From contig NZ_FXEG02000003.1 of NCBI RefSeq assembly GCF_900176255.2, positions 1-64,000 of the forward strand: a stretch of 64,000 bases of DNA, written 5' to 3'. This DNA comes from Mycobacterium ahvazicum. Lineage in GTDB: Bacteria > Actinomycetota > Actinomycetes > Mycobacteriales > Mycobacteriaceae. Positions 12,101 through 21,884 of the stretch are shown piece after piece. The translations under genes were made by a program, and so were the position numbers. A model generated the notes under the pieces. It searched no databases and was not told the origin of the DNA. It was given only the letters and a program-made list of their open reading frames with translations. Position 1 is the stretch's first letter; every line of letters starts with the position of its first letter.

Positions 12101-15032
12101 CGTCGAAGCCTGGCAACATATTTGGGACGACGTGTATGGCGCCGCAGTCGGAGAGTCTGCATTCGGTTCGGATTTCCGGGGCTGGAACAGCAGCTATACC
12201 GGTGCACCGATTCCCCTCGAGGAGATGATCGAATGGCGTGCGGCGACTGTAGAACGGATCATGGCCTTGCGGCCTCAACGGGTACTCGAGATCGGCGCGG
12301 GAACAGGGCTGTTGCTGGCACAGATCGCCCCACGATGTGAGCGTTACGTCGCTACCGACATGTCGCCGGTGGTAATCGACAATCTCGCCCGCTCGTTGGA
12401 GCAGTTGCCCTGGCGGGATCGGGTCGAGTTGTTGACGAGACCCGCCCACCTCACCGAAGCACTGCCCCACGACTACTTTGACACCGTCATTCTCAACTCG
12501 GTCATCCAATACTTTCCCGACAGGGGGTACCTGACCGACCTCCTCGACAACGCACTCGAACGGCTGGCCAATGGTGGGACGCTGTTTATCGGCGACGTGC
12601 GCAACTACACCTTGCAGGGCGCCTTCCAAACAGCCGTCGCGATCGCCCGTCACCCGGGTAGCGACGCGGCCGCGATTCGTGAACGGGCCCAGCGTGCGAT
12701 GGTCAGCGATACCGAATTGTTGGCGGCACCAGAGTTTTTCACTTCCTGGGCCGCCGGCCACCCATCGGTGGCGGGATTGGACATCCGAGTCAAACGCGAA
12801 TTGGCCGACAATGAACTCACCCGGTATCGCTACGACGTCGTCGTCTACAAGGCGCCCACCCCCGTACGCTCGCTGGCTATCTTTCCCGCCTGGTCGTGGA
12901 CTCAGTGCGAAGGCCTAGGCGGTCTGCGCACCCACTTGGTGTCACAGCGTCCCGACACCGTCCGCGTCACCGGCATCCCGCGCGCCGGGCTGATCGCCGA
13001 CGTCCACATCGAACGAGCTATTACCGCGGGAATGCCGCTAGACGACGCGCTTGCCGAAGCCCTAGACATACGCGATGTCGCTACCCCCGAACAATTGCAC
13101 CGTGTCGGCGCGAGCGCAGGCTACAGCGCCGCTGTCACGTGGGGCGCCGAATCCGGGACGCTCGATGCCGTTTTCGTCCCAGCCAATGACCCTGCTTTCC
13201 AAGACATCTCACCGCTGACCGATCTGTACCACTCCGCTGGGCCTCGCCGCCGCACCGCACACACCAACAATCCCCACACCAACACGACAATCAGCGCGCT
13301 TCGTCGCCTGGCGAGCGAGCAGTTGCCCGATTACATGATGCCGGCGCATTTCGTGGTGCTCGAGGAGTTCCCTATGACCGCGTCGGGCAAGCTCGACCGG
13401 GGCGCCCTGCCGGTACCGGGGTATGAGGGCATCAGTGATTACCGCGCGCCGTCTGACCCGGTCGAGGAGGTATTGGCCGAGATTTACGCACAGGTGCTCG
13501 GCGTGGAGCGGGTCGGCGTGGACGACTCGTTCTTCGAGTTGGGCGGGGATTCGTTGTCGGCGATGCGTCTGGTCGCAGCAATCAACGCCAGGCTGGGTGC
13601 TGACCTTCTGGTGCGCGCCGTGTTCGAGACACCGACCGTCGCAGGCCTGCGTCAACATGTGATTACGAGCTCGCTGGTGAAAGGCCAAGCGCACGGACGC
13701 AACTTCGCCTCCGTACACGGCGACTCCGACGAGGTGCACGCCACTGACCTCACGCTCGACAAATTCATCGACGCCGCCACACTGGCCGCCGCACCGGCGC
13801 TGCCCGTCCCGAGCCCCGAGGTGAGGACAGTCTTACTGACGGGCGCAACCGGCTTTCTCGGGCGCTACCTCGTCTTGGAATGGCTGAAACTTCTCGGACC
13901 ACAAGGAGGCAAGCTGATTTGCTTAATAAGGGCCGAGTCCGACGACCATGCGCGGCAACGACTGGACCGCACCTTCGACGGCGGCGACCAGGAAATGTTG
14001 CGGCGCTTCCGCGAACTAGCCGCTGACCGTCTGGAGGTCATCGCCGGCGACAAGAGCGCGGCCAATCTGGGCATGAATCCGCAGACTTGGCAGCGCCTGG
14101 CCGGAAGCGTGGATCTGATCGTCGATTCCGCCGCATTCGTCAACCTCGTCTTGCCTTACCGCGAACTCTTCGGACCCAATGTGGTGGGCACCGCAGAACT
14201 GATCCGCCTCGCGATCACCACAAAGCTCAAGCGCTACACCTTCGTCTCGACATACGACGTCGGCCGCCAGATCGAGCCCTCGTTGTTCACCGAGCAGGCC
14301 GATATCCGCGTCATCAGCGCCCACCGGATAGTCGACGACAGCTACGCCAATGGCTATGGCAATAGCAAGTGGGCGGGTGAGGTCTTGCTGCGCGAGGCCC
14401 ACGACCTATGCGGGCTGCCGGGCGCGGTGTTCCGCAGCAGCATGATATTGGCCGACACCACTTATGCAGGCCAGCTCAATCTGGCGGACATGGTTACTCG
14501 GATGGTGCTCAGTGTGGTGGCTACCGGTCTCGCACCGCGATCCTTCTACCAGCTTGATGCGGCCGGTAACCGGCGACCCGCGCATTATGACGGACTGCCA
14601 ATCGAATTCGTGTCTAAGGCGATCGCAGCGCTCGGGCCACAAATGGTCGACGGGTTCGAGACCTACCATGTGATGAACCCGCACGACGACGGCATCGGGC
14701 TCGACCAATTTGTGGACTGGCTGATCGATGCCGGTTATTCGATCGAGCGTATCGATGATTTCGGCGAGTGGTTACAGCGATTCGAAACTGGGTTGCGGGC
14801 TCTGCCGGAGCGACAGCGCCACCACTCGGTGCTGTCGCTGTTGCTGGCGATGTTGGGTGATACCACGGAGGGCCAGCCCCCAGAACCGACAGTCGGGTCC
14901 TTCGCACCGGTGGACCGATTCCGAGCTGCAGTGAAGGAAGCGAAACTTGGTTCAGACAACGACATCCCACACATTTCGGCATCGACCATCATCAAGTACG
15001 CGACCGACTTGCGTCTGCTCGGGCTGCTCTAG
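3..15032 (+). CDS. Non-ribosomal peptide synthetase, 5'-truncated by window edge, with N-methyltransferase and terminal reductase
   Basis: The reading frame is open from base 3 and starts inside the A10 motif (GKLDTSALP) of an adenylation domain, so the true start lies upstream. Domains by nucleotide: PCP (about 66-290, Ser of GGDS at 162), epimerase (320-1690, [10 protein letters not shown]), C of DCL type (1730-2980, HHIVLDGWS), A1 (3050-4480), PCP (4540-4760), epimerase (4800-6150), DCL C (6190-7490), A2 (7540-9030), PCP (9070-9290), C of LCL type (9330-10720, HHIAGDGSS), A3 (10760-13420) interrupted by a SAM methyltransferase (VLEIGAGTG at 12282), PCP (13450-13660), and an NAD(P)H thioester reductase (13820-15029, TGATGFLG at 13839). 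Specificity residues by eye: A1 D-Y-W-T-V-A-A-V-C (Phe-like), A2 D-V-W-S-V-G-M-V-H (Thr-like), A3 D-I-W-S-L-G-Q-M-W (unassigned). The layout resembles glycopeptidolipid synthetases, which also end in a reductase, but the third in-window PCP lacks an epimerase and the last A carries a methyltransferase. The predicted end is D-X, D-Phe-like, L-Thr-like, N-methyl residue as aldehyde or alcohol. Confidence 0.93.
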   Translation, partial: KLDTSALPAPEYSSAEYQAPGGPVEEILAGIYAQVLGLERVGIHDSFFDLGGDSILSMQVVAHARAAGVLCRPRDVFVAQTVAGLAQVAVFTSTEPDVLDEGVGPVVATPIMRWLHDMRGPTDQVNQTLVVQAPAGVSESDVSAILQALLDRHAMLRLKSAENVANGWSLVVPEVGSVRIEDCLHSVDVLSEEALLAARLRLNPAAGSMFSALWVPHTGQLALIIHHLAVDGVSWRILLEDINVAWAQLRSGQPVCLPAPTTSFARWSSLLAEHARSPALLAFAESWREVLAIPATLPAAHPDTDTHATAGQLSVSLDSDTTRQLLSEVPAAFHAGVQEILLIAFALACKEFLDAAGKSIGIDVEGHGRHEEMVADSDLSRTVGWFTTKYPVALAVGELPWEQVCGGDAALGTVIKDAKEQLRALPDGLTYGLLRYLNPDADLRGPDPVIGFNYLGRLGAGAGRVSDELWRVSGHSLWATNVAAAVSTPLPHTVELNAGTMDAEAGPCLHAAWRWASSALNRAHITRLSRLWFDALAGICTHVREGGGGLTPSDIVPTRLSQRQIDELQQQYRVADVLPLTPLQEGLLFHATLANGSGEDVYAVQLDITMVGILDRDRLRDAVQTSISRHPNLVARFCDQFDRPVQVIPSDPVIDWQYVELDVGEQIEELCAAERAAVCDLASQPPFRAALVAVTHNRHRLVLTNHHIVLDGWSLPVLAQEIFSSYNGHRLPEPTPYRRFMSWLAGRDLEAARASWGEVLAGFETPTLVGSPGRLDRGRRGVKSFAVSAETSGAVSELARDQRTTVSTVLQAAWAQLLIEMTGQHDVVFGTSVSGRSTDVAGVEAMVGLLINTVPVRANITSTTTVSGLLNQLQSAHNHTLEHQHLALADIQRVTGHDQLFDTLFVFENYPIDVAALLGTQGLVVTNFTATEYNHYTLTVQATPGRELRLRVEYDTNTFDDAAIDNLGGRLRRLLACMVADSARRLSSMDLLDSDERDMVDGWGNRSALTASLSRTSSIPEVFAARVARAPDAGAVTFDGHTMTYRELDEASNRLAYLLIGHGASPGERVALVFRRCDEAIVAILAVLKTGAAYVPIDPVLPPARVEFVLADATPSAVVTTAALRSRLSEFAGPVIELDDLAMDTQPATVPPVPAPDDIAYFIYTSGTTGTPKGVAIAHHNVVWLAGALDESLPPGRTWTQSHSTAFDYSVWEIFGALLQGRRVVVIPESVAATPEELHSLLIAEQVSVFTTTPSAVAMLSPEGLESTAVVVAGEACPTEIVDRWAASGRVMIDAYGPTALTVCASISAPLTPGAGLVPIGVPISRAAVFVLEGWLRLVPPGVVGELYVAGAGVGVGYWRRSGLTGSRFVACPFGAPGARMYRTGDLVSWGPDGQLQYFGRADEQVKIRGYRIELGEVRGALTRMAGVDQAVVIAREDSSGVKRLVAYITESFMGSVDPSGMRAQLVGLLPPYMVPASIVVLDALPLTVNGKLDIRALPAPLYRGHEPYRAPRTAVEEVLVGVYAQVLGVERVGIDESFFDLGGDSIMSMQVVSRARAAGLLCRPRDVIVEQTVAQLARVVTSTGSESGVADAGVGPVLVTPIISWLHDVEGAVDEFNQTVVVRAPAKVTQADVVALLQALLDRHAALRLRVDDDGAGGWSLVVPEVGSVRAADCLQSVDALSEDALVTARSRLDPGAGIMLSAVWATGSDQLALIAHHLAVDGVSWRILLEDINIAWAQRCGGQSIVLPSGGTSFATWATLLREYACSDPVVELAAAWRQVAATPPVLSAATPYVDTCATAGRLSASLDTDTTRQLLGPVPRAFHASVQDILLIAFGLACNEFLGTRGAPIGVDVEGHGRYEGVGVDVDLSRTVGWFTAKYPVALAAGELSWIQVISGDAALGPVVNDVKEQLRSLPDELTYGLLRYSNPDVDLRGSDAAIGFNYLGRLAGSTAEFSDGLWLIDPDAMSFARAASAIPMSLIHAVSLDSATIETKAGPCLHANWTWAPSVLDDERMDLLGRLWFEALQGICAHVRRGGGGLSPSDIVPTRLSQQQIDQLQLQYRIADVLPLTPLQQGLLFHATIAEGSKDDLYAVQLDIALSGALDQDRLRDAVQAVIKRHPHLVADFCTSFSEPVQVIPAHPDLAWQYLDLRADNHFDATIERLCAVERIAVCDVADQPAFRAALIRTAGDQHRLVLTNHHIVLDGWSLPVLLQEILGGYHGHPLPEAVPYRRYLIWLADQDRAAAEAVWAKAFDGFQIPTLLSSPGLLTFGRRGVGSARVSAEITQALGELARSCHTTLSTVLQAAWAQLLTVVTGQFDVAFGTVVSGRTADVIGAESMVGLLINTVPVRARVEATTSVTDLLNQLRGFHNDTIDHHHLALNEIHGATGHAQLFDTLFVFENYPIDTAGLLDTQEVTVTGLTSREHNHYPLTVQATPGYELALRVEYDVDVFDVVSVETSVQRLRRVLVAMVDEPGRRLSSIDVIGERERSVLARWGNRAVLSAPSPALGSIPVVFAEQVGRSPGAVAVTCGGRGLTYRELDEASNRLAHLLVGRGVGRGCLVALLCSRSVQAITAMLAILKAGAGYVPIDPAVPAARLHFMLADAAPVAVLTTAGLEQRVADYGLPVINVEEPAIQEGPATALPGSGPDDVAYVIYTSGTTGTPKGVAVTHDNVSQLLATGGRKASNDVGSVWSQCHSLAFDVSVWEIWGALLSGGRLVVVPDDVVRSPQDLHALLVAERVTVLSQTPSAFYALQSADGLQPALGQQLALRAVVFGGEALEPRRLGSWLDRHADAPRLINMYGITETTVHASFREIGAGDLEGIASPIGVPLEHLAFFVLDGWLRLVPPGVVGELYVAGAGVGVGYWRRSSLTGLRFVACPFGAPGARMYRSGDLVSWGTDGQLRYHGRGDEQVKIRGHRIELGEVRSALAGVAGVDQAVVIAREDSSGVKRLVGYVTESSTGAVALDGVRTELGERLPAYMVPAAVVVLDTIPLTANGKLDTSALPAPEYSSAEYQAPGGPVEEILAGIYAQVLGLERVGVHDSFFELGGDSLAVMRLVAAINVALNADVSVRAVFEAPTVARLAPRIGRVEGRREPLVAVERPAVIPLSFAQSRLWFIEQLQGPSPVYNMPIALRLCGNLNAEALGAALVDVVARHESLRTIITAPGGAPQQLILPIDRVDSGWVVVDATDWPATKLTEAIDGVVRHHFDLSAEIPLRAVLFRVDEREYVLAGAIHHIAGDGSSLGPLVRDLGVAYASRCAGQGPGWAPLAVQYADYTLWQRARLGDLEDEDSGVAAQLAYWQDVLAGMPERLALPTDRPYPVVADHRGATVIVDWPAELQQQVVALAREHNATSFMVMQAALAVLLSRLSASSDVAVGFPIAGRSDPALDELIGFFVNTLVLRVDLSGDPTIADVLAQVRRRSLDAYEHQDVPFEVLVERLNPTRSLTHHPVVQVLLAWQHTTGLSGGPAAGSLGELRVMPLPVDTHTARMDLMFSLAERFTESGEPGGIGGTVEFRTDVFDVVSVETLVQRLRRVLVAMVDEPGRRLSSIDVIGERERSVLARWGNRAVLSAPSPALGSIPVVFAEQVGRSPGAVAVTCGGRGLTYRELDEASNRLAHLLVGRGVGRGCLVALLCSRSVQAVTAMLAILKAGAGDVPLDPAYPDARIGLVLSDAAPLVVLTTSELAGRLGGFDVAVINLDDLAAGSWPASALPGSGPDDVAYVIYTSGTTGTPKGVAVTHGNVTQLVMSLDASVPVGPGQVWSQWHSYSFDISGWEIWGALLNGSRLVVAPDDVVRSPQDLHALLVAEQVTVLSQTPSAITALSPRGLESVALLVGGEACPPEVVDEWAPGRLMINQYGPTETTMWVAMSAPLVPETGVVPIGSPVPGAAFFVLDGWLRLVPPGVVGELYVAGAGVGGGYWRRSSLTGLRFVACPFGAPGARMYRSGDLVSWGTDGQLRYHGRGDEQVKIRGHRIELGEIQTALTSFEGVRQAVVVAHDDPFAGKRLVAYLSLDHGTTPDHGAKVVEAWQHIWDDVYGAAVGESAFGSDFRGWNSSYTGAPIPLEEMIEWRAATVERIMALRPQRVLEIGAGTGLLLAQIAPRCERYVATDMSPVVIDNLARSLEQLPWRDRVELLTRPAHLTEALPHDYFDTVILNSVIQYFPDRGYLTDLLDNALERLANGGTLFIGDVRNYTLQGAFQTAVAIARHPGSDAAAIRERAQRAMVSDTELLAAPEFFTSWAAGHPSVAGLDIRVKRELADNELTRYRYDVVVYKAPTPVRSLAIFPAWSWTQCEGLGGLRTHLVSQRPDTVRVTGIPRAGLIADVHIERAITAGMPLDDALAEALDIRDVATPEQLHRVGASAGYSAAVTWGAESGTLDAVFVPANDPAFQDISPLTDLYHSAGPRRRTAHTNNPHTNTTISALRRLASEQLPDYMMPAHFVVLEEFPMTASGKLDRGALPVPGYEGISDYRAPSDPVEEVLAEIYAQVLGVERVGVDDSFFELGGDSLSAMRLVAAINARLGADLLVRAVFETPTVAGLRQHVITSSLVKGQAHGRNFASVHGDSDEVHATDLTLDKFIDAATLAAAPALPVPSPEVRTVLLTGATGFLGRYLVLEWLKLLGPQGGKLICLIRAESDDHARQRLDRTFDGGDQEMLRRFRELAADRLEVIAGDKSAANLGMNPQTWQRLAGSVDLIVDSAAFVNLVLPYRELFGPNVVGTAELIRLAITTKLKRYTFVSTYDVGRQIEPSLFTEQADIRVISAHRIVDDSYANGYGNSKWAGEVLLREAHDLCGLPGAVFRSSMILADTTYAGQLNLADMVTRMVLSVVATGLAPRSFYQLDAAGNRRPAHYDGLPIEFVSKAIAALGPQMVDGFETYHVMNPHDDGIGLDQFVDWLIDAGYSIERIDDFGEWLQRFETGLRALPERQRHHSVLSLLLAMLGDTTEGQPPEPTVGSFAPVDRFRAAVKEAKLGSDNDIPHISASTIIKYATDLRLLGLL
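7359..7769 (+). repeat. Intragenic direct repeat of about 411 bp, copy 1 of 2 (copy 2 at 10578-10988)
   Basis: The segment covers the C-domain tail and A-domain head of the A2 module and recurs at 10578-10988 in the A3 module. I see only two differences, tcg/ttg near 7389 and atc/gtc in the 7730s. Homology stops sharply after ggggcgggg. This is an exchange tract between modules and a likely spot for assembly collapse or domain swapping. Confidence 0.88.
8520..8782 (+). repeat. Intragenic direct repeat of about 263 bp, copy 1 of 2 (copy 2 at 11694-11956); a shorter diverged relative near 3990-4150
   Basis: This encodes the A6-A8 region of the A domain. The copy at 11694-11956 differs by one base that I see: a T in the 8600s is G in the second copy, producing a run of ten G there and changing a Val to Gly. 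Parts of the block (from the [15 protein letters not shown] codons) also appear in A1 near 4003-4150. Confidence 0.85.
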
Positions 15033-15158
15033 GCCCGTGCACGCGCCGACCAACGGACATCCACTAATGGCGGTAAACGCAAACGCCTCAGCGGCCAGTT
15101 CGACACACCCGCGCCGGCCCCGCTGGGTACCATTTCGGCGACAACTGATGACGGCAGC

Positions 15159-16709
15159 GTGAGCGCGCCAGACAACCACAGCCGGTTCGGCGGCGTCGGA
15201 ACGCCTCGGATCGTGATAGTCGGCGCGGGATTTGGCGGCATTGGCCTCGCGGTGCTCCTGAAGAAGGCCCGCATCGACAGCTTCACAATCTACGAACAGG
15301 CTGAGCAGCCCGGCGGTGCGTGGTGGCACAACCGCTACCCCGGCGCCGAGGTAGACACGGTTTCGTTTGTTTATTCGTATCCGTTCAGGCCGAACGAGTG
15401 GAGCAGAACCCACGCCAAGCAACCCGAGCTGCTGCGGTACCTCAATGACACGATCGATGAGTTCGGAGTGCGTTCGCATCTGCATTGCGGCGTGGGAGTC
15501 GAATCAGCACAGTGGGACGAGTCAGCACACATCTACCATCTGACGCTGAGCACGGGTGAAACGACGTGGTGCCACGTACTGGTAGGAGCGACGGGATTCC
15601 TGAACATTCCGAACTACCCGACCTGGCCAGGATTAGAGTCATTCCAAGGCATTAAGTTCCACTCATCGCGGTGGGAGAGCCAGCACGATCTCAAGGATTT
15701 GACAGTCGCGGTTGTGGGGACTGGGTCGACGGGTACCCAGATCGTCCCGGAACTTGCATCGATAGTGAAGCAGCTCTATGTTTTTCAACGCGAGCCGGGT
15801 TGGATTGTCGCGAAAGATGCGCGCGACTACACGCCTAAAGAGCGAGCTGCGATCGGTGGGTGGCGGGGATACCGGTGGGCTCGGTTGAAGTGGTTGACAC
15901 TGGCAGAGGTGTTCTACCTTCGTGGAACTCCTTTTCGCCGGGGAACGTTATTCCATTACGCTGGCCAAAGGTCCGCGTTGCGCAACATTGAGAAGGAATT
16001 TGCCGACCGGGCCGATCTCAAGGATGCCGTGACGCCCAACTATCCGTTCTGGGGTAAGCGCTTGGTCTTCAACTCCTCCTTCTATCCCGCGCTCAAGCTC
16101 GACAACGTCGAGTTGGTCTCGAATGCTGTTGCCTCGGTGACGCCCACCGGGATCGTGGATGCGGCTGGCGTCGAACGCCGCGTTGACGTGCTGGTGATGG
16201 CCACGGGCTTTCAAACAACGAATTACCTTGGGACAATGCAAGTCCGGGGGAGTACCGGTCAGACGCTGCAAGAATTTTGGGAAGGAGAGCCGAAGGCATT
16301 CCTTGGCATAACCGTCCCGACGTTTCCTAACTTCTTCATGATGTATGGACCGGGGACCAATGGCGCGGTAGTCCTGTCGATGCTGATGCACCAAGCCGAG
16401 TACATCGTGCGCGCCGTGAAGCGGATGCAGCGGCGACACGTCACGGCGATCGAAGTGAAGCCGGGCTGGATGTATCGCTATCACTCGTGGCTTCAAACCC
16501 AGGTGAACCGAACGGTGTGGGGTTCAGCTCACAACTATTACCGCGGAGCGAATGGCGCCATCGTGACCCAATGGCCTTTCGGCCCAGGCCTATACGGTCT
16601 CATGGCCCGGGTCATCGGCCGAGGATCGGAGCGAGCCCGACGTAGGATGGCCGCCGCCGACTCGGGCGACGATGTTGCACGCCAAAGCATCGACGACAGC
16701 CGCAGGTGA
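15159..16709 (+). CDS. Class B flavin monooxygenase (Baeyer-Villiger type)
   Basis: 516 residues with a GTG start. The N-terminus has an FAD-binding Rossmann motif (GAGFGGIG, about residues 22-29) and the typical AWWHNRYPGAEVD segment of Baeyer-Villiger and N-hydroxylating monooxygenases. The family fingerprint FxGxxxHxxxW appears as FQGIKFHSSRW, with Glu instead of Pro or Asp after it. A second dinucleotide motif GTGSTG follows directly, for NADPH. It should insert one oxygen atom from O2 into a ketone, amine or similar substrate using FAD and NADPH. It starts 126 bases after the NRPS stop on the same strand, so a tailoring role for the peptide is possible. Mycobacteria also carry many stand-alone paralogues, so the link is inference. 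Confidence 0.85.
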   Translation: MSAPDNHSRFGGVGTPRIVIVGAGFGGIGLAVLLKKARIDSFTIYEQAEQPGGAWWHNRYPGAEVDTVSFVYSYPFRPNEWSRTHAKQPELLRYLNDTIDEFGVRSHLHCGVGVESAQWDESAHIYHLTLSTGETTWCHVLVGATGFLNIPNYPTWPGLESFQGIKFHSSRWESQHDLKDLTVAVVGTGSTGTQIVPELASIVKQLYVFQREPGWIVAKDARDYTPKERAAIGGWRGYRWARLKWLTLAEVFYLRGTPFRRGTLFHYAGQRSALRNIEKEFADRADLKDAVTPNYPFWGKRLVFNSSFYPALKLDNVELVSNAVASVTPTGIVDAAGVERRVDVLVMATGFQTTNYLGTMQVRGSTGQTLQEFWEGEPKAFLGITVPTFPNFFMMYGPGTNGAVVLSMLMHQAEYIVRAVKRMQRRHVTAIEVKPGWMYRYHSWLQTQVNRTVWGSAHNYYRGANGAIVTQWPFGPGLYGLMARVIGRGSERARRRMAAADSGDDVARQSIDDSRR

Positions 16710-16822
16710 ACCGTGACATCGACCGATGTCGGAGCCGTGCGGCGCGAGATCATCCTTAGTCAACCGACGACCGGCGCAACCATGGATCCTCAGACGCACA
16801 CCGAGTGCTAGGAGAATTCCCG

Positions 16823-17740
16823 ATGAGAACTAAGTGGACCACCGCCGATATCCCCTCCCAAGCAGGCCGCGTCGCCGTCATTACGGGGGCCAATACCGGC
16901 ATCGGATTCCACACCGCTGTCGCGCTAGCGGGCAAAGGTGCCGACGTGGTGCTCGCGGTGCGAAACCCGGCCAAGGGCCAAGAAGCCGTGGCCCGGATCG
17001 CTGCGAAATACCCGAACGCCCGTGTCCGAGTACTACGACTGGACCTCACGTCGTTGCGGGCGATCCGCGAGTCCGCGGACGAGATCAGGTCGGCGTATGA
17101 AGGTATCGACTTGCTGATCAACAACGCCGGTGTGTGCTACACAGATAAGGGTTACACCCGCGACGGGTTTGAACTGCAGTTAGGCACAAATCATCTCGGC
17201 CACTTCGCGCTGACAGGCTTACTACTTGATCGGCTGCTTCCGATCAAGGGCTCACGGGTAGTGACCGTAAGCAGTGTCGGCCACCGCACCCTGGCGAAAA
17301 TTCGTTTCGACGATCTGCAGTCGGAACGCAGCTATAACCGCGTCAAGGCCTACGGCCAGTCGAAGCTGGCAAATCTGTTGTTCACCTACGAGTTACAGCG
17401 CCGGTTGGCCCTTAAAGGCACCCCGACCGTTGCGCTTGCCGCGCATCCAGGCGGATCAAAGACGGAGCTACTGCGAAACATGCCCGGATGGATTCGGCCA
17501 CCCGCGCAACTGGTCTGGAACATGTGGGCGCAGAGCGCGGAGATGGGTGCGCTGCCGACACTGCGTGCAGCCACCGACCCGGCGGCGCAGGGCGGGCACT
17601 ACTACGGGCCTGACCGGATCCTCGAGAATCACGGTCATCCGAAGATAGTCAGATCCAGCAAGCAATCGCACGACAAAGCGCTGCAGAAGCGACTCTGGAC
17701 AGTGTCAGAGGAGCTGACCGGCGTTACTTTCCCACTTTGA
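16823..17740 (+). CDS. Short-chain dehydrogenase/reductase, retinol-dehydrogenase-like
   Basis: 305 residues. ATG at 16823 is preferred over the in-frame GTG at 16805 because AGGAG lies six bases before it. Classical SDR features are visible: cofactor motif TGANTGIG near residue 20, NNAG near 95, catalytic Ser in VVTVSSVGH, and the YxxxK pair in YGQSKLAN. The length, slightly above the 250-residue core, and the NHLGHFALTGLLLD segment match the retinol dehydrogenase-like oxidoreductases common in mycobacteria, which reduce or oxidise carbonyl/alcohol groups with NADP(H). It lies 113 bases after the monooxygenase on the same strand. It could act on the reductively released peptide aldehyde, but nothing in the sequence proves the substrate. 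Confidence 0.85.
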   Translation: MRTKWTTADIPSQAGRVAVITGANTGIGFHTAVALAGKGADVVLAVRNPAKGQEAVARIAAKYPNARVRVLRLDLTSLRAIRESADEIRSAYEGIDLLINNAGVCYTDKGYTRDGFELQLGTNHLGHFALTGLLLDRLLPIKGSRVVTVSSVGHRTLAKIRFDDLQSERSYNRVKAYGQSKLANLLFTYELQRRLALKGTPTVALAAHPGGSKTELLRNMPGWIRPPAQLVWNMWAQSAEMGALPTLRAATDPAAQGGHYYGPDRILENHGHPKIVRSSKQSHDKALQKRLWTVSEELTGVTFPL

Positions 17741-17827
17741 CCCTATTCGCATGTCCTGAAACACCACACGGTCAGCCCGACAGGCGAACCATCTCGGCCC
17801 GCCCCGAAACAATCACGAGCCTGCCGA

Positions 17828-19411
17828 TTAGGCGACGTCCGCGCCGGAATCCGCTGCGGTGCCGTCCGTCATGGTGCGGCCGGGGAAGAAGTCCGGGGCG
17901 ATCGCCCACCAGATCACCATCAGGATCGATCCCAGCAGCAGCGCGCCGATGCCAACCGCTGCGACGGCGCCGACTCCGAGGATCGTGATGTTGTTGCCGT
18001 TGTCGTCGGTCAGCCACTCGGGCCGGGCGTACTGGTTGAGCCCGTAGATGAGAACGATCAGCAGGGTCACGCCGCCCAGCAACGGGATGACGCCGCGCAT
18101 CACAAGATTTCGCACTGAGCTGGTGAGGGTGTTGCGGTAGTACCACGCGCACGCAAATCCGGTGAGCCCGTAGTAGAACGCGATCATCAACCCCACCGAT
18201 CCGATCAGCGCGGCGAGCAGGTTCTCGCTGATGAGCGTGAAAAGGACGTAGAAAACGACGGACACCACGCCGACCGCGACGGTCGAGGTGGTCGGCGTCA
18301 GGTAGCGGTGGTGCGTCTTCGCGAACGACGCCGGCAGCGCCTTGAAGACCCCCATCGACAAGGTGGTGCGCGCCGTCTTCAAGATCGTCGTCTGCGCCGA
18401 CGCCAGGGCAGACGTCATGATCGACGTCGTCAGCAACAGCAGTGCGATCCTTCCGAAGATGCCGTCGCCGAACAGTGCTGGACCGATCGCTGCGAAGGTG
18501 TCTTTCGAGTTGTGGGGGTTGCTCAGTCCGATGCCCTGGGTCCCGACACCAGCGAATGCGATGGCCGACACGGTCACCAGGGTGTAGGTCGCGAGCAGCA
18601 GGAGAGCCGAGATGATGGCGGCGCGCCCGGGCGTGCGGCTGGGGTCGTCGGATTCCTCGTTGCATGCCACGGCGGTGTCCCAGCCCCAGTACATGAAGAT
18701 GGCCATCAGGGCTGCTGGGGCGATGGTGGTGCCGAAATCAAGACCGCCGGGCCAAAACCAGGACAGCGACGGGTGCAGCGAAACCCCCTGTGCATCAAGG
18801 GTATACGTCTTGACCAGTGCGACCACCGAGAACACAACCAGCACCACGATTTGAAAGGCCAGCAGCGCGTGCAGCAGTCTGGCCGAGACCTGGATTCCGC
18901 GGTAGCAGATATAGGTCATCGTCGCTATCCATAACACGCCTACCACTGTCGGCCAGACCCCGTTATTGGTCCCGTCCGCGAACGAAAGCCAGCCCAGGTC
19001 TGCGGCGAATCTGAACGAATAAGCCGCGGAGATCTCGGCCAGGTTGGCCATCACAATCACTTCTGCGGCGATGATGCCCCAGCCGCCCAGCCAGCCGACG
19101 ATGGGTCCAAATGCCCGCGACGCCCATGTGAACGTGGTGCCGCAGTCCGGTATGGCCCTATTGAGTTCCTGGTAGGCGGTGGCGATCAAGTACATCGGGA
19201 TGAATGAAATGAGAACGACGGCTGGGGCTTTGACGCCGCAGAGTTGCGCGCCGCCACTAGCCACGATGAGACCCAGTGTCGCGGCAAGGCTGTAGGCCGG
19301 CGCCATGGACGCCAATCCGACCACCACGCTGGAGAGCAGTCCGAGCGCGCCGCCCCTGAGGCCTTTGCCCGTGACGGCCGCCGCTACAGTGCCGCTCTCC
19401 GGACCGGTCAT
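17828..19411 (-). CDS. APC-superfamily amino-acid permease
   Basis: 527 residues, about 12 hydrophobic segments. The N-terminal part (GLLSSVVVGLASMAPAYSL, then ASGGAQLCGVKAPAVVLIS) is the usual first and second helix region of the APC amino-acid/polyamine/organocation permeases. I chose ATG at 19411 since AAAGGTGAGG precedes it; an upstream in-frame ATG at 19429 would add six residues. It probably imports an amino acid or amine with a cation. It is convergent with the SDR, with an 87-base gap holding no clear hairpin. The substrate is not predictable from sequence. Its location next to an NRPS could mean precursor supply, but it may simply be a neighbour. Confidence 0.88.
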   Translation of the reverse strand: MTGPESGTVAAAVTGKGLRGGALGLLSSVVVGLASMAPAYSLAATLGLIVASGGAQLCGVKAPAVVLISFIPMYLIATAYQELNRAIPDCGTTFTWASRAFGPIVGWLGGWGIIAAEVIVMANLAEISAAYSFRFAADLGWLSFADGTNNGVWPTVVGVLWIATMTYICYRGIQVSARLLHALLAFQIVVLVVFSVVALVKTYTLDAQGVSLHPSLSWFWPGGLDFGTTIAPAALMAIFMYWGWDTAVACNEESDDPSRTPGRAAIISALLLLATYTLVTVSAIAFAGVGTQGIGLSNPHNSKDTFAAIGPALFGDGIFGRIALLLLTTSIMTSALASAQTTILKTARTTLSMGVFKALPASFAKTHHRYLTPTTSTVAVGVVSVVFYVLFTLISENLLAALIGSVGLMIAFYYGLTGFACAWYYRNTLTSSVRNLVMRGVIPLLGGVTLLIVLIYGLNQYARPEWLTDDNGNNITILGVGAVAAVGIGALLLGSILMVIWWAIAPDFFPGRTMTDGTAADSGADVA

Positions 19412-19640
19412 GACCTCACCTTTGCTCATCGCACCGCTCTGCGACCATCATGCCCCGGCGCGGCCATGAGTCTGAACCCGGCGCCGAAAGTGGCTGCGCC
19501 AGTGGCCGTCTGATCGCTCGCTACGCCGGCTCGGGTCGTAAAAGGACTTTGGACCCTATTTCCCTTCATCCCGCGTGTGCCATCTTAATGTAACCGTACG
19601 ACACATATACATCATGTAGAGAGATAACTGAGGGGATTCC

Positions 19641-20657
19641 GTGTCCAAGGACCTTACTAACGTGCAGCTACTCCGCGAACTCGAACCGGTGGTTGAGAAG
19701 CTACTCAACCGCCACCTGTCGATGTTCAAGGAATGGAATCCGCACGACTACGTGCCCTGGTCGGATGGCAGAAATTTCTATGCGCTCGACGGCCAGGATT
19801 GGGAGCCTGGGCAGACCCGGCTCCCCGACGTCGCCCAGGTGGCGATTGTTCAAAACCTGCTGACCGAGGACAATTTACCGTCCTATCACCGCGAGATCGC
19901 GATGAACTTCAGCATGGACGGCCCGTGGGGGCAATGGGTGAATCGGTGGACCGCGGAAGAGTCCAGGCACAGCACGGCGCTGCGTGATTACCTGGTGGTC
20001 ACCCGCGCGGTCGACCCGGTAGAGCTGGAAAAGCTCCGCCTCGAGCAAATGACGCGGGGTTTCAGCCCCGGCCAGAATCGGCAGGGCGATATGTTTGCTG
20101 AGAGCTTGTTTGATTCCGTCATGTATGTCTCGTTTCAGGAATTGGCCACCCGCGTCTCGCACCGCAACACGGGCAAAGTCAGCAATGACCCGATCGCAGA
20201 ACAGCTCATGGCCAGGGTGTCGCACGACGAGAACTTGCACATGATCTTCTACCGGGATGTCAGCGCCGCAGGTTTGGACATCGCGCCCAATCAAGCGATG
20301 AAATCGGTGCACCGGATCCTGCGCAACTTCAAGATGCCCGGGTTCACGGTCCCGGAGTTCCGGCGTAAGGCGGTAATTATCGCCGTCGGCGGTGTTTACG
20401 ACCCGCGTATCCATCTCAACGAGGTGGTCATGCCCGTGCTCAAGAAGTGGCGCATCTTCGAACGGGAAGACTTCTCCGGTGAGGCCGCACGGATGCGCGA
20501 CGATCTCGCCGCGCTGGTCAAAGAACTCGAAGAAGCCTCCGACAAATTCGACGAATCCAAGCAGCGCTACCTGGAGCGCGAGGCGCGTAAGACCGAGAAA
20601 ATCACCGCCAGCAAAGTGCTTCAAACGAAGGGAACGCTGACGCTCAGCGGGCACTGA
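19641..20657 (+). CDS. desA1: Acyl-[acyl-carrier-protein] desaturase, DesA1-type diiron protein
   Basis: 338 residues, GTG start with GAGGGG seven bases upstream. The sequence closely follows mycobacterial DesA1: LQ/LLRELEPVVEK, NRHLSMFKEWNPHDY and RDYLVVTRAVDPVELEK. Ferritin-like diiron ligands are visible in TEDNLPSYHREI, in EESRHSTALRDY and in HDENLHMIFYRD. This soluble enzyme introduces a double bond in an ACP-bound fatty acyl chain, in M. tuberculosis as part of mycolic-acid synthesis. The C-terminus ends in a charged, helix-prone segment. The upstream 211 bases separate it from the divergent permease and contain an AT-rich patch (about 19590-19625) suitable for a promoter. The family call is secure; whether it is the essential DesA1 or an extra paralogue is not. 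Confidence 0.93.
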   Translation: MSKDLTNVQLLRELEPVVEKLLNRHLSMFKEWNPHDYVPWSDGRNFYALDGQDWEPGQTRLPDVAQVAIVQNLLTEDNLPSYHREIAMNFSMDGPWGQWVNRWTAEESRHSTALRDYLVVTRAVDPVELEKLRLEQMTRGFSPGQNRQGDMFAESLFDSVMYVSFQELATRVSHRNTGKVSNDPIAEQLMARVSHDENLHMIFYRDVSAAGLDIAPNQAMKSVHRILRNFKMPGFTVPEFRRKAVIIAVGGVYDPRIHLNEVVMPVLKKWRIFEREDFSGEAARMRDDLAALVKELEEASDKFDESKQRYLEREARKTEKITASKVLQTKGTLTLSGH

Positions 20658-20763
20658 GGATCGCTGACGCCATAATTAGAATCACGTCGCCGACCACCCG
20701 GATGGGGGACGGCCGATCGAGTCGTCACCACTAGCTTCGTCTCAGCTCTACCGAGGAGAAGCC

Positions 20764-21063
20764 ATGGGTGACACCGCAGATCCGACCGATCATTTCCGTA
20801 CGACGTGTCCGCATGCCGGCGAATTCTTCATCGACCGACTGTGTTGGCCGGGGCTGATGGCGATAGTGCTGGGTGTCGCGTCGCTGGTTGGCGGCGTAGC
20901 CGCGGCAGCGTATGGGCACCAGGACTGGACGCTGACGATGGTTATGGTCGGAGTACCAGCGATCGTTGCCGGCCTGGTTTGGCTCGTGCTGGAGCATCGT
21001 CGGGTGTTGAAGATTGAAAGCCGTTGGCTTTCGGTGTATTCCTTGCGACGCCCGAGCTACTGA
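20764..21063 (+). CDS. usfY: Small membrane protein, UsfY-like
   Basis: 99 residues, preceded by GAGGAG five bases before the ATG. After a polar N-terminus (residues 1-28) come two hydrophobic segments, about residues 29-53 (LMAIVLGVASLVGGVAAAA) and 57-76 (LTMVMVGVPAIVAGLVWLVL), then a basic tail. The pattern and N-terminal sequence recall small mycobacterial proteins annotated UsfY, named after a gene near sigF; their function is not established. It ends convergently with hypB, overlapping it by seven bases. The symbol is offered with caution; the two-helix membrane topology is the firm observation. Confidence 0.6.
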   Translation: MGDTADPTDHFRTTCPHAGEFFIDRLCWPGLMAIVLGVASLVGGVAAAAYGHQDWTLTMVMVGVPAIVAGLVWLVLEHRRVLKIESRWLSVYSLRRPSY

Positions 21064-21872
21064 TCCGCGGTCTCACGGATCAGGAGGTCAGGTGCGACAG
21101 CATCATTTGGGGAGCAGAACCGCCGCAACCAGTTGAACCACGTCGTCATGCCGTCGCCGGTGCGCGCACTTATCGGAAGAATGTCTGCGGTCGGATTTAC
21201 CTGTCGAACGTGGTCGACGTAAGTCGCGATGTCGACGTCGAGGTGGGGTGCCAGGTCGATCTTGTTGAGCAGCACGACATCCACCGACCGAAACATGACC
21301 GGGTATTTCAGTGGTTTGTCTTCACCCTCGGTGATCGAGTAGACCATCGCCTTGGCGTGCTCGCCGACGTCGAATTCGGCCGGGCAGACGAGGTTGCCGA
21401 CGTTTTCGATGATGACCAGGTCCAGTGCCGCCAGCTCCAGCCCCTGCAGTGCTCGGTTGACCATGGGGGCGTCCAGATGGCACTCACCGCCAAAGCCATT
21501 GCTGGTGTTGAGCAGTGATATCTGGGCACCCCGGCCGTCGAGCTTCGCGGCGTCGAGGTCGGTGGCGATGTCGCCTTCGATCACCCCGAGGGACAATTCG
21601 GCGGCGAGTGCGTCCAGGGTGGCGGCCAGCACCGTGGTCTTTCCCGATCCAGGCGAGCTCATCAGGTTCAAGGCGCGGATGCCGTTGGTCTCGAAGGCGT
21701 GGCGGTTGATGGCGGCGCGGCTGTCGTTTTCGGCGAAGATGGACTCGAGTACCTCGATGCGCTGTGAGCCGGACGCATATCCGCTGTGGTCGCCGTGCTC
21801 GTGCTGGTGACCCTCGGGGTCGTGGTCATGACTGTGTACCGTGCCGTCGTCGTGACGATGAAATCTACCCAC
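21057..21872 (-). CDS. hypB: Hydrogenase nickel-incorporation GTPase HypB
   Basis: 271 residues with GTG start. Residues 5-29 form a His/Asp-rich stretch that can store or bind nickel. Then come the P-loop SPGSGKTT (73-80), a GxxCHLDA motif with Cys131 (metal-binding at the GTPase dimer interface in the family), and NKID (203-206) for guanine recognition. HypB hydrolyses GTP to drive nickel transfer, with HypA, into the large subunit of [NiFe] hydrogenases; here the client should be HucL. hypA lies immediately upstream with a 12-base gap, so the two form an operon divergent from hypFCDE. The 3' end overlaps the small membrane protein gene by seven bases. Confidence 0.96.
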   Translation of the reverse strand: MGRFHRHDDGTVHSHDHDPEGHQHEHGDHSGYASGSQRIEVLESIFAENDSRAAINRHAFETNGIRALNLMSSPGSGKTTVLAATLDALAAELSLGVIEGDIATDLDAAKLDGRGAQISLLNTSNGFGGECHLDAPMVNRALQGLELAALDLVIIENVGNLVCPAEFDVGEHAKAMVYSITEGEDKPLKYPVMFRSVDVVLLNKIDLAPHLDVDIATYVDHVRQVNPTADILPISARTGDGMTTWFNWLRRFCSPNDAVAPDLLIRETADQ

Positions 21873-21884
21873 GCACTTGCCCTT

